From contig NZ_CP076538.1 in assembly GCF_018885265.1 (NCBI RefSeq), positions 4,190,001 to 4,254,000 of the forward strand: a stretch of DNA of 64,000 nt. The letters run 5' to 3'. The notes beneath the pieces are model-generated. The model did no database searches and had not been told where the DNA came from. It worked only from the letters and a program-made list of their open reading frames with translations. Each line of letters begins with the position of its first letter. The first letter of the stretch is position 1. A program made the translations under genes and the position numbers. This document shows, piece by piece, positions 32,680-40,412 of this stretch. The stretch is from Amycolatopsis aidingensis (GTDB lineage Bacteria > Actinomycetota > Actinomycetes > Mycobacteriales > Pseudonocardiaceae).

Positions 32680-33738
32680 GTGACTGCCATACGAACGGAA
32701 GGGCTCTACAAGATCTTCGGCCGCCGCGCCGGTGAGGCGCTGCGCAAGCTGTCCGACGGCGCCAGCAGGGAGGAGGCTGTCGCCCTCGGCACTACCCCGG
32801 CCGTCATCGATGTGACATTCGAGGTGGAACCCGGCGAGATCTTCGTCGTCATGGGCCTGTCCGGCTCGGGAAAGTCCACCCTGATCCGCATGCTCAACGG
32901 CCTGCTCTCCCCCACCGCGGGACATGTCTATGTGGGCGGCGAGGACGTGGCCGCGCTGGAGGCTTCCGCCCTGCGCGCCCTGCGCAGGGATCAGATGAGC
33001 ATGGTGTTCCAGCATTTCGCGCTGCTACCGCACCGGACCGTGCTGGAGAACGCAGCCTACCCGCTGAAGGTTCGCGGGGTGCAGGCCGCGGAGCGGGCGG
33101 AGAAGGCGAAGGCCGCACTGGAGATGGTGGGCCTCGGCGGCTGGGACGACCGGCTGCCGCAACAGCTTTCCGGTGGGATGAAACAACGGGTCGGGCTGGC
33201 GAGGGCGCTGGCAGCGGAGACCGACATCATGCTGATGGACGAGGCGTTCTCCGCGCTGGACCCGCTGATCCGCCGGGAGATGCAGGACCAGTTGCTCGAG
33301 CTCCAGCACCGGCTGAACAAGACGATCGTGTTCATCACCCACGACCTGAACGAGGCGATGCGGCTCGGCGACCGGATCGCGATGATGCGCGCGGGCCGGG
33401 TGGTGCAGGTCGGCACGGCCGAGACCATCCTGCGCGAGCCCGCCAACGACTACGTGGCCCAGTTCGTGCAGGACGTCGACCGTGCGCGGGTGCTCACCGC
33501 GTCCTCGGTGATGGAACCCGCGGGCGCCGCCTCCCCCGGCGACGGCCGGCCGACCGTGCCAGCCGACGCGCTGCTCATCGACGTGTTCCCGCTGTCAGGG
33601 CAGAGCACCGCGCCGGTCTCCGTCGTCGACGACGGCGGCCGCCAGCTCGGTGTCATCCACCGCGAGACGCTGCTGCGCGCCATGTCCGCCGCGGCCGAGG
33701 TCCGGCAGGGCGAAGGAGGGGAGGTCCGCCATGGATGA
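32680..33738 (+). CDS. proV: Glycine betaine/proline-type ABC transporter ATP-binding protein
   Basis: The 352-residue ATPase matches the ProV/OpuAA group: KIFGRRAGEALRKLSDGASREE is the family's N-terminal arm, GLSGSGKST the Walker A, QQLSGGMKQRVGLARAL the signature and IMLMDEAFSALDPL the Walker B, with the His switch in VFITHD. A C-terminal region of about 90 residues ends in one CBS-like half (VSVVDDGGRQLGVI), the osmosensing part in relatives. I chose the GTG at 32680 because GGAAGG lies 5-6 bases before it. The stop overlaps the permease start by 8 bp. The three-gene operon would import a quaternary amine, such as betaine, choline or carnitine, with ATP. Confidence 0.9.
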   Translation: MTAIRTEGLYKIFGRRAGEALRKLSDGASREEAVALGTTPAVIDVTFEVEPGEIFVVMGLSGSGKSTLIRMLNGLLSPTAGHVYVGGEDVAALEASALRALRRDQMSMVFQHFALLPHRTVLENAAYPLKVRGVQAAERAEKAKAALEMVGLGGWDDRLPQQLSGGMKQRVGLARALAAETDIMLMDEAFSALDPLIRREMQDQLLELQHRLNKTIVFITHDLNEAMRLGDRIAMMRAGRVVQVGTAETILREPANDYVAQFVQDVDRARVLTASSVMEPAGAASPGDGRPTVPADALLIDVFPLSGQSTAPVSVVDDGGRQLGVIHRETLLRAMSAAAEVRQGEGGEVRHG

Positions 33739-34585
33739 GTGGCGCATCCCGGTCGGCGAATGGACCGAGGAGGCCATCGACTGGCTGCAGTCGGTGCTGG
33801 GCCCGGTTTTCGAGTTCGTGCGCGAGGTGCTGCTCGGCGGCTACGAGAACCTGGCCGACCTGCTGCAGTTCCCCGCAGCCTGGGTAATGATCCTGATCCT
33901 CGGCGGGCTCGGCTTGCTCGCAAGGGGCGTGGTGTTCGGCCTCGGCAGCATTGTCGCGCTGCTGCTGATCCAGCTGATGGAGCAGTGGCCGAACGCGATG
34001 CAGACCCTGGCGCTGGTGATCGTGTCGGTGCTGATCGCCGGTGTGCTGGCGGTGCCGATCGGCATCCTCGCCGCGAAGACCCGGGTGGTCAGCGGAATCG
34101 TGCGGCCGGTGCTGGACTTCATGCAGACGATGCCGCCGCTGGTCTACCTCATCCCCGCCGTGGTGATCTTCCAGGTCGGCGTGGTCCCCGGGATCATCGC
34201 CACGATCATCTTCGCGATGCCGCCAGGAATCCGGCTCACCGAGCTGGGAATCAGGCAGGTGGACCCCGAGGTGGTCGAGGCAGGCCACGCTTTCGGCAGC
34301 TCCCCCGGCAAGATCCTGCGGCATATCCAGCTTCCGCTCGCCCTGCCGACCATCATGGCCGGCATCAACCAGGTGATCATGCTCGCGCTGTCCATGGTGG
34401 TGCTGGCCGGTTTCGTCGGCGGTCCCGGGCTGGGGCAGGAAGTACTCTCGGCCATTTCCCGAGTGGACGTCGGCCTCGGCATGGAGGCCGGCCTGTCCGT
34501 GGTGATCCTCGCGATCTACCTGGACAGGGTGACCGCGGCCCTTGGGGCCCGGTCCGCTGTCGCGCGCCAGGAACAGGTGGCGTGA
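33731..34585 (+). CDS. proW: Glycine betaine/proline-type ABC transporter permease
   Basis: The 284-residue membrane protein has an N-terminal soluble stretch (EEAIDWLQSVLGPVFEFVRE) and six or seven helices. The EAA loop that docks the ATPase reads EAGHAFGSSPGKILRHIQLPLALPTIMAG, and the segment MQTMPPLVYLIPAVVIFQVG is typical of ProW. One polypeptide of this kind forms the homodimeric channel. The start at 33731 overlaps the ATPase gene. The substrate-binding lipoprotein follows after 72 bp with its own ribosome site. Expression is probably raised by osmotic stress, as for relatives, though no element in the sequence proves it. Confidence 0.9.
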   Translation: MDEWRIPVGEWTEEAIDWLQSVLGPVFEFVREVLLGGYENLADLLQFPAAWVMILILGGLGLLARGVVFGLGSIVALLLIQLMEQWPNAMQTLALVIVSVLIAGVLAVPIGILAAKTRVVSGIVRPVLDFMQTMPPLVYLIPAVVIFQVGVVPGIIATIIFAMPPGIRLTELGIRQVDPEVVEAGHAFGSSPGKILRHIQLPLALPTIMAGINQVIMLALSMVVLAGFVGGPGLGQEVLSAISRVDVGLGMEAGLSVVILAIYLDRVTAALGARSAVARQEQVA

Positions 34586-34657
34586 CGTGTCATTACCGAA
34601 GTCACAACGCGGGTGTCGCGCAGATATGAGTCAGATACCCAAGGAGGGACGAGTTAC

Positions 34658-35593
34658 ATGAGCAACGTCAGCAAGGCGGCGCGACTGACCGCCGTTGCCG
34701 CCACGGCCGCGCTGGTCCTGGCGGCCTGCGGTAGCGACGACGGGGGTGACGCAGGCGGTCAGACCGACGGCGGCGGCGAGAACAACGGTGCGCTGGCTGG
34801 TAAGGACATCACCATCGGTGTGTTCAGCGGCTGGGAGGAAGGCCTTGCCGCCTCCTACCTGTGGGGGCACATCCTCGAGGAGGAGGGCGCGACGGTCGAG
34901 TACCAGACCGCCGACCCCGGGCCGATCTACTCGGGCGTCGCGCAGGGGCAGTTCGACGTCGGGTTCGACGCCTGGCTGCCCGCCACGCACGAGGACTACT
35001 GGGCCGAGCACGGCGAGAACATGGAGGACCTCGGCACCTGGTTCAGCGACGCGCCGCTGACCATCGCGGTGAACGAGGACGCGCCGATCCAGTCCCTCGA
35101 GGAGCTCGCGGGCGCGGCCGGGGAGTTCGACAACCGGCTCGTCGGCATCGAGCCGGGCGCCGGCCTGACCAGGATCACCAAGGAAGAGGTGATCCCCACC
35201 TACGGCCTGGAGGACATGCAGTTCATCGAGTCATCGACCCCGGCCATGCTCGCCGAGCTGGAGGGTGCCATCGACAGCGGCAAGAACGTCGTGGTCACCC
35301 TGTGGCGCCCGCACTGGGCCTACGACGCGTTCCCGATCCGCGACCTTGAGGACCCGCAGAACGCGCTCGGTGACCCGGAGGAGATCCACTCCTTCGGCCG
35401 CAAGGGTTTCGCCAGCGACTTCCCCCAGGTGGCCGAGTGGATCGGCAACTTCAAGATGACCGACGAGCAGCTGCACTCGCTGGAGAAGATCATGTTCTTC
35501 GAGAACGAGGGCGAGGAGAACGAGAAGTCGGTCGACACCTGGTTGCAGGCCAACCCGGACTTCGTCAGCAAGCTGAAGGCGGGCAACCTCTGA
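34658..35593 (+). CDS. Glycine betaine-type substrate-binding lipoprotein
   Basis: The 311-residue preprotein has a lipoprotein signal (ARLTAVAATAALVLAAC) with the lipid-carrying Cys at residue 24, then a Gly/Asp-rich spacer and an OpuAC domain. Characteristic stretches are GVFSGWEEGLAASYLWGHIL, DVGFDAWLPATHEDYW and VVVTLWRPHWAYDAFPI; their Trp and Tyr residues would make the aromatic cage that holds a trimethylammonium group. The start at 34658 follows AAGGAGGGACGA closely. It completes the transporter operon. Aromatic-cage residues alone do not tell betaine from carnitine or choline. Confidence 0.9.
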   Translation: MSNVSKAARLTAVAATAALVLAACGSDDGGDAGGQTDGGGENNGALAGKDITIGVFSGWEEGLAASYLWGHILEEEGATVEYQTADPGPIYSGVAQGQFDVGFDAWLPATHEDYWAEHGENMEDLGTWFSDAPLTIAVNEDAPIQSLEELAGAAGEFDNRLVGIEPGAGLTRITKEEVIPTYGLEDMQFIESSTPAMLAELEGAIDSGKNVVVTLWRPHWAYDAFPIRDLEDPQNALGDPEEIHSFGRKGFASDFPQVAEWIGNFKMTDEQLHSLEKIMFFENEGEENEKSVDTWLQANPDFVSKLKAGNL

Positions 35594-35613
35594 GAACCCG
35601 TCAGGAGCGTGCT

Positions 35614-35641
35614 CCGGCCCCGGTCACCCGACCGGGGCCGG
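35614..35641 (+). terminator. Hairpin after the transporter operon
   Basis: CCGGCCCCGGT (35614-35624) and ACCGGGGCCGG (35631-35641) are perfect reverse complements with a 6-base loop, starting 20 bp past the lipoprotein stop. It probably ends the transporter transcript, so the next gene would need its own promoter, unless read-through occurs. Confidence 0.75.
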
Positions 35642-35690
35642 ATCGCTACGATCGGGACGATCATTCCTGTCGCTGGGGGAAGGGGACCCG

Positions 35691-36707
35691 ATGTCCGGTA
35701 TCGCACCACCACCGCTGCACGTCCTGACGGCCGCCGAGGTGTCGGGGGTGGTGGAGAACGACCGGCAGGGCGCGCTGGACGCGGTGCGCGCGGCGTACCT
35801 GGCGCATCACCGCGGCGACACGGTGAACCCGCACTCCAGCTTCCTGCGCTTCCCGCGGCGGGAACGGGACCGGATCATCGCGCTGCCCGCCTATCTCGGG
35901 GACGAGCGGGAGGTCGCCGGGATCAAATGGATCGCCAGCTGGCCTGGCAACACCGCGCAGGGCATCCCGCGGGCCTCGGCGATGCTGATCCTCAACGACA
36001 TGGCCACCGGCTACCCGTACGCGATGCTGGAGTCCTCGATCGTGTCCGCCACCCGCACCGCGGCCTCGGCCGTACTGGCCGCCGAGGAACTGCTCGGCGC
36101 GCGCAAGGCGGACCGGGTGGGCTTCGTCGGTACCGGCCTGATCGCCGAGCACGTGCGCCGGTTCCTGCGTGACCTGGACTGGAACATCGGCGGCTACCGG
36201 CTGTTCGATCTCGACCCCGCGGCGGCCGCCCGGTTCGGCGAGACCATCCGCGCGGACGGCGGCAGCGAGGTGCGCGTTGCCGAGGACCCTGCCGGGGCCT
36301 TCGCCGACGCCGACCTGGTGGTGATCGCGACAGTGGCTGGCGAACCGCATCTGTTCGATCCCGGCCTGCTGGCACGGGCACCGGTGGTGCTGCACCTCTC
36401 GTTGCGCGACCTCTCCCCCGAGCTGATCCTCGGCGCCACCAACATCACCGACGATGTGGACCACGCGGTAAGGGAACGAACCTCGCTGCACCTTGCCGAG
36501 CAGCACACCGGAAGCCGGGAGTTCGTGCACGGCACCATCGGTGGGGTGCTGGAGGGCACGGTGCGCCCCGAGCCCGGCCGGGCCACGGTGTTCACCCCGT
36601 TCGGACTGGGTGTGCTGGATCTCGCCGTCGGCAGGTGGGTGTACGACCGGCTCACCGCGCAGGGCGGTGGCCGGCCGATTCCCGGTTTCTTCGACCTCCC
36701 GGAGTGA
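35691..36707 (+). CDS. Ornithine cyclodeaminase/mu-crystallin family dehydrogenase, SbnB-like
   Basis: The 338-residue protein has the OCD/mu-crystallin fold: a substrate domain with GIKWIASWPGNTAQGIPRAS and ILNDMATGYPYAMLESSIVSA, and a Rossmann domain (RVGFVGTGLIAEHVRRFL). These stretches resemble SbnB, the NAD-dependent enzyme that oxidises N-(2-amino-2-carboxyethyl)-glutamate to give L-2,3-diaminopropionate and 2-oxoglutarate. The partner SbnA (a cysteine-synthase-like enzyme) is not in the window, so another amino acid or imine could be the substrate. It is convergent with the carnitine acyltransferase gene, 23 bp apart, and lies just after the betaine transporter. Confidence 0.82.
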   Translation: MSGIAPPPLHVLTAAEVSGVVENDRQGALDAVRAAYLAHHRGDTVNPHSSFLRFPRRERDRIIALPAYLGDEREVAGIKWIASWPGNTAQGIPRASAMLILNDMATGYPYAMLESSIVSATRTAASAVLAAEELLGARKADRVGFVGTGLIAEHVRRFLRDLDWNIGGYRLFDLDPAAAARFGETIRADGGSEVRVAEDPAGAFADADLVVIATVAGEPHLFDPGLLARAPVVLHLSLRDLSPELILGATNITDDVDHAVRERTSLHLAEQHTGSREFVHGTIGGVLEGTVRPEPGRATVFTPFGLGVLDLAVGRWVYDRLTAQGGGRPIPGFFDLPE

Positions 36708-36730
36708 ACCCGGAGTGAGCGCGGCGGACG

Positions 36731-38554
36731 CTACGCCTGCTCCGCGGCGAGCAGCTCGCGCAACTCCCCGACCGCGCGGGTCAGCTCACGAGCGAAGGTG
36801 AACATCTGCTCCGCCACCGGGCGTGGGGTGCTCAGGTAGAGGTTCCACCGCTGCGGCAGCAGCACGTACGCGACCCCGATGCAGGTACTGCTGGTGGACC
36901 CGAAGCCGAAGTACTGGATGTGCACCGATGGAGCCGAGCTGGTGCTCAGGTAGTCGTTGCGCATGATGGTCCAGCCGGGACTGTCGTACAGCTCCAGCGG
37001 CGCGGTGGCGCCAAGCCGCTCGCCCTCCCGCCGCTGGATCAGCTGCAGCTCCCACAGGTGCTGCTCGGGGGCGTCCCCCTGCTGGCACTCCTTGGCGCGG
37101 GAAACGTGCTTGTCGGCGGCCGCACGGAAGGCTGCCACCCGGGTGGCCGGGTCGGTGCCGGGATCGTCCATCGCGGCCACGAACCGCAGGATCTCCGGGG
37201 TGACCACGCGCATGGCCTCGGTGCGCCCGTTCTGGTACTGCCGGGTGGCGATCGACTCGTAGGTGGCCCCGGTGAATCCCTTGGCGCGCCGGTGCGCCAG
37301 CTGGTAGGCCAGCTGCGCGAAGGCGTCCGGCGAGCACCGCAGCCGCTTGATCTCCTCCGCACCGAAGTCGAAGGACACCGTGGTGGTGGCCGTGTCGGCG
37401 GCGTAGGCAGCGAACGCGGCCGCCGCGTCCCGCACCTCCGCCCGCTGCCGCTCGTCCAGCACGAACTCCACCGGCTCCACCGTGGGCACCCCCTGCGGCC
37501 GGGCACCGGACCGTGCCTCGTGCTCGGCCACCGGCGTGCTCAGCAGGGTGTCCACGAAGCTCAGGATCGTGGTGCCGTCCAGGCCGCAGTGCTCCACGTT
37601 GATCCCCGCGGTGCCGTCCGCGAACACGATCAGCGAGACCGCCTTGTCGAACCACCGGTTCCCGCTGTCCCCGTGCAGCAGCTGGTCGCAGGCCTGCTCG
37701 GGATTCGCCGGGGCGAAGTCCTCGAGGCACAGGCAGAACAACGCGCTCTCCACGGTCTCCAGTGCCGCGGCGTTGCCGGGGTTCCCGGCCAGCAGCGCCT
37801 GCCTGTCTGCCGCCCACTCCGCCCTGGCCTTGGTGGTCAGCGCACCGACCGCGGCATCGTCGCCGGCGCGGGTCGCGCCGGACTCGAGCACCGAACGCAG
37901 ACTCGCCTCGATGTCGTCGGCCGGGAACGGGTGCCCGTCCTGGCCCAGGACGTCCATCCGGAAGATATTGCCCCGGAAGAACACGACGATGTGCCGGGCA
38001 GGCGAAGGACCGGGGTGCTGCGCGCTGTACGGCGCCCGCACGGTGTCCTGCTCCGCGCCGGGGATTCGGGTGGTGGAGAACAGGAACTTGTGCTGCTCCA
38101 TGGAATGCGCGGCACCACGCTGCACCACCGCGGGGATGGCTTCCTCGTCGAGCAGCTTCTTGTAGCCGACCGCGGCCGCGACCAGCCCGGCCGCCCGCTC
38201 GAGCTGCCCCTGCGGTGACTCCTGGAACAGGAAGAAGAAGTTCGCGTTCAACGCGATGCGGTCCCGCCTGCCGAGGTAGCGGGCCGGCCAGAAGCGGTCC
38301 AGCCAGCTGCGCACCCCCTCGGCGGCGTTGTAGCGCTCCAGCTCGGCGTGCAGGGTGCGGGCCGGGCTGTCCGGCTGGAGAAACGCCGTGACCGCGGCCT
38401 CGGTCCGGGCTCGTTCCTCCTCGGTCAGCAGGGGTTCGCACCATTCGAGGAACCGGGCACAGCTGTCCTCGATGGTGGGCAGCGGCACGCGGGGCAGGCG
38501 GTCCTCGTTACCGAAGGTGCGGGTGGACCATTCCGGGTTGTCGTTCACGGGCAT
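36731..38554 (-). CDS. Choline/carnitine O-acyltransferase family protein
   Basis: The 607-residue protein has the full eukaryote-like carnitine/choline acyltransferase pattern. The catalytic His322 is in GINVEHCGLDGTTI, the CoA-side motif reads YQNGRTEAMR, and an STS-type motif reads STSSAPS near the end with QYFGFGSTSS after it. Members transfer acyl groups between CoA and carnitine or choline. The family is uncommon in bacteria and, where found in actinomycetes, often sits near biosynthetic genes. The ATG has AGAGG directly against it; the GTG at 38548 has better spacing and may be the true start. It follows the Fe/2OG oxygenase gene by 32 bp in one operon. Confidence 0.9.
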   Translation of the reverse strand: MPVNDNPEWSTRTFGNEDRLPRVPLPTIEDSCARFLEWCEPLLTEEERARTEAAVTAFLQPDSPARTLHAELERYNAAEGVRSWLDRFWPARYLGRRDRIALNANFFFLFQESPQGQLERAAGLVAAAVGYKKLLDEEAIPAVVQRGAAHSMEQHKFLFSTTRIPGAEQDTVRAPYSAQHPGPSPARHIVVFFRGNIFRMDVLGQDGHPFPADDIEASLRSVLESGATRAGDDAAVGALTTKARAEWAADRQALLAGNPGNAAALETVESALFCLCLEDFAPANPEQACDQLLHGDSGNRWFDKAVSLIVFADGTAGINVEHCGLDGTTILSFVDTLLSTPVAEHEARSGARPQGVPTVEPVEFVLDERQRAEVRDAAAAFAAYAADTATTTVSFDFGAEEIKRLRCSPDAFAQLAYQLAHRRAKGFTGATYESIATRQYQNGRTEAMRVVTPEILRFVAAMDDPGTDPATRVAAFRAAADKHVSRAKECQQGDAPEQHLWELQLIQRREGERLGATAPLELYDSPGWTIMRNDYLSTSSAPSVHIQYFGFGSTSSTCIGVAYVLLPQRWNLYLSTPRPVAEQMFTFARELTRAVGELRELLAAEQA

Positions 38555-38586
38555 CCTCTGCTGTCGGGCGGGAATTGCAATGGTTC

Positions 38587-39492
38587 CTAGTCAAGCAACT
38601 GGTCGCCGCGGACGGCGCGGCGCTCGGCGGCGAGATGTTCCGGCAGGACCCGGCCGAACAGCTGCCGGGTCCGCGCCACGCTGCCAACCACGCCCGGCCG
38701 CTCGCTGTAGGCGAGGATCGCCGAGTGCCGAGCGGTCTCTCCGCGCACCGGGGTGACCCGGTGCAACGAGTACCGCCCCTTGAACAGCTGCAGGTCACCG
38801 GGGCGCAGGGTGAGTCGGCGCACCGCCTGCTCGCCGTGGCCGTCCAGTACCGCGCGCACCCCGGCGAAGTTCTCCTCCCTGGCGGAGCGGATATTCGGGC
38901 AGTACTCGAAAACGCCGCCCTGCTCGGGCTCCTGGGTCAGCAGGCTGACGGTGAACTCGTTGGTGTCGAAATGCCAGGGATGGGACAGGCCCGGGGTGAT
39001 CACGTTCAGGCACAGTTTCGAAAGGGGGTCGGCGAGCTCGTGAATCTGCGGGAGCTCGAAGCAGGCGGCGATGAACCGCTGGAACTCCACGCTGCGGTAG
39101 AGCCGTTGAATCAGAAAGTGCCGCGGGATGTGGTCCTGCGCCACGAATGCGTTCCCACGTTCCATTGTGGTGCGACCGGGGTGGTCGGCTGGCAGCTGCG
39201 TGTCGGTCGCGATGTTGTAGGCGTTGACCACCTCCATCTCGTCGTGCGCGAGCGGTGCGATCCCGGCGCATTCCCGCCGGAGCTCGTCCTGCAGTTCGGG
39301 CCGGATGAAGTCGGGGAGCACACTGCAGCCCACGTCCCGCAGCTCACGATGGACCGTGGCGACGACCTCCGTCCACGCCGGGCCGCCAGGGTGCCCGAGC
39401 GGGTAGCGATCCGTGTCCACCACCCGCTCGACCCGCTCGTCCTCGGCGATGTCCGATGGGGACGACGATCCGTGTACTGTCAAGCCCTTCAC
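38587..39492 (-). CDS. HalD/BesD-like Fe(II)/2-oxoglutarate-dependent oxygenase (ArpA-type)
   Basis: The 301-residue protein resembles the HalD/ArpA family, which includes the BesD amino-acid halogenases. The iron motif is His174-x-Asp176 in WHFDTNEFTVSLL with His244 in SLHRVTPVRGETAR; the Arg residues after His244 would bind 2-oxoglutarate. Halogenases of this family have Gly or Ala in place of the Asp, so the intact Asp predicts hydroxylation or desaturation, not halogenation. Known members act on free amino acids such as lysine. The GTG start is the only one near; its ribosome site overlaps poorly. It heads an operon with the carnitine acyltransferase gene. Confidence 0.82.
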   Translation of the reverse strand: MKGLTVHGSSSPSDIAEDERVERVVDTDRYPLGHPGGPAWTEVVATVHRELRDVGCSVLPDFIRPELQDELRRECAGIAPLAHDEMEVVNAYNIATDTQLPADHPGRTTMERGNAFVAQDHIPRHFLIQRLYRSVEFQRFIAACFELPQIHELADPLSKLCLNVITPGLSHPWHFDTNEFTVSLLTQEPEQGGVFEYCPNIRSAREENFAGVRAVLDGHGEQAVRRLTLRPGDLQLFKGRYSLHRVTPVRGETARHSAILAYSERPGVVGSVARTRQLFGRVLPEHLAAERRAVRGDQLLD

Positions 39493-39624
39493 CTCCGCTG
39501 CTCGAACTACCCGTGCAACTCCCGGTACTCCTCGTGATTCCAGAGCGGTTTAGCACAGCGGGTGGCGGTGTTTCACGCCCTGAACTCGTTTGTGAGGTGG
39601 GACACCGGCATGAAGGCGGAATTC

Positions 39625-39652
39625 GTGAGCGGCGCCATGTTGTGCCGCTCAC
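39625..39652 (-). terminator. Hairpin between marR and the oxygenase gene
   Basis: GTGAGCGGC (39625-39633) and GCCGCTCAC (39644-39652) pair perfectly around a 10-base loop. On the minus strand it lies 41 bp after the MarR stop and about 130 bp before the oxygenase start, so it may stop marR transcripts and separate the two units. Confidence 0.6.
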
Positions 39653-39692
39653 GGCGTATCGGGTAGTTCGCCAGAACAGCCTGAGAACAACC

Positions 39693-40241
39693 TCAGAACA
39701 GCGGGGCGCCGGCGGGCCCTGGCGCTGGCGGCTCGTCACCGGCCTCGGCAAACGCAGTCAGTGCCCGGACCAGATCGTGCCGGGTATCCGGGGGCATCCG
39801 GCTCACGATCCTGGTGATCTCGGCCCGCCTGCGCGCGGTCACCTCGGCCACCACCTCCGCACCGGCGCGGCTCAGCGTCACCATCAGCTCGCGCCGGGAG
39901 GCCGGGTTGGTCTCCCGGCTGACGAACCCGGCCGAGACCAGCCGGTCGACCATGCGGGTCGCGGTCGAGGGATTCACCGCGAGCTGGTCGGCGAGCGCGG
40001 TCAGCTTGAGCGGGCCGCGGCCTTCCAGCACCACCAGCAACCGGAACTGCGGCAGGGTGATCACCTCGGCCACCGCGGCGATCGAGCGGGCCGACACGGC
40101 GACCAGCAGGCGGGACGCGGTCAGCACGGCGTCCGCCATCGCGTCGACGTCATCGGGCGCCACCGCACCGGCGCGCCCGGTCTCGGTGCTCGTCTGGGAA
40201 CGCGCGCCACGACCGGCTCGGCGAGGCTCGGATTCCGGCAC
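39693..40241 (-). CDS. MarR-family transcriptional regulator
   Basis: The 182-residue protein has the MarR winged helix: ITLPQFRLLVVLEGRGPLKLTALADQLAVNPSTATRMVDRLVSAG, wing SRETNPASRRELMVTLSRAG, and flanking dimer helices. I chose the GTG at 40241 because GGAGGTGA is well placed before it; the ATG at 40304 has no spacing for its GGAGGG. It is divergent from the ClC gene. A perfect TTGCA-TAC-TGCAA palindrome at the ClC start is the probable operator, so this repressor most likely controls the antiporter operon. The inducing ligand is not known. Confidence 0.88.
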   Translation of the reverse strand: MPESEPRRAGRGARSQTSTETGRAGAVAPDDVDAMADAVLTASRLLVAVSARSIAAVAEVITLPQFRLLVVLEGRGPLKLTALADQLAVNPSTATRMVDRLVSAGFVSRETNPASRRELMVTLSRAGAEVVAEVTARRRAEITRIVSRMPPDTRHDLVRALTAFAEAGDEPPAPGPAGAPLF

Positions 40242-40397
40242 GCCCGTCACCTCCGTAGTGAATTCGCCCCGCCTCGCCGCTCGTGGACCTCGCTGACCGC
40301 ACATCCCTCCGGCCCTCGGCCCGGATCCGAGCGGCTCCCGGACATGGCTCCAGTTGTACCGTACGTCACCCCAGCCTATCTGTGCACAGAGCAAGTG

Positions 40398-40410
40398 TTG
40401 CATACTGCAA
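40398..40410 (+). promoter_or_regulatory. MarR-type operator over a leaderless ClC promoter
   Basis: TTGCATACTGCAA is a perfect 5-3-5 palindrome of the usual MarR kind. It includes CATACT (40401-40406), a good -10 hexamer whose expected transcription start coincides with the GTG at 40413. A bound repressor would block that promoter directly. Confidence 0.7.
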
Positions 40411-40412
40411 AT

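Noticed and set aside
39456..40412. N-terminal extension of the ClC gene through the marR region
   Set aside because: The extension would read antisense across the whole MarR gene and the operator. The membrane core begins just after the GTG at 40413.
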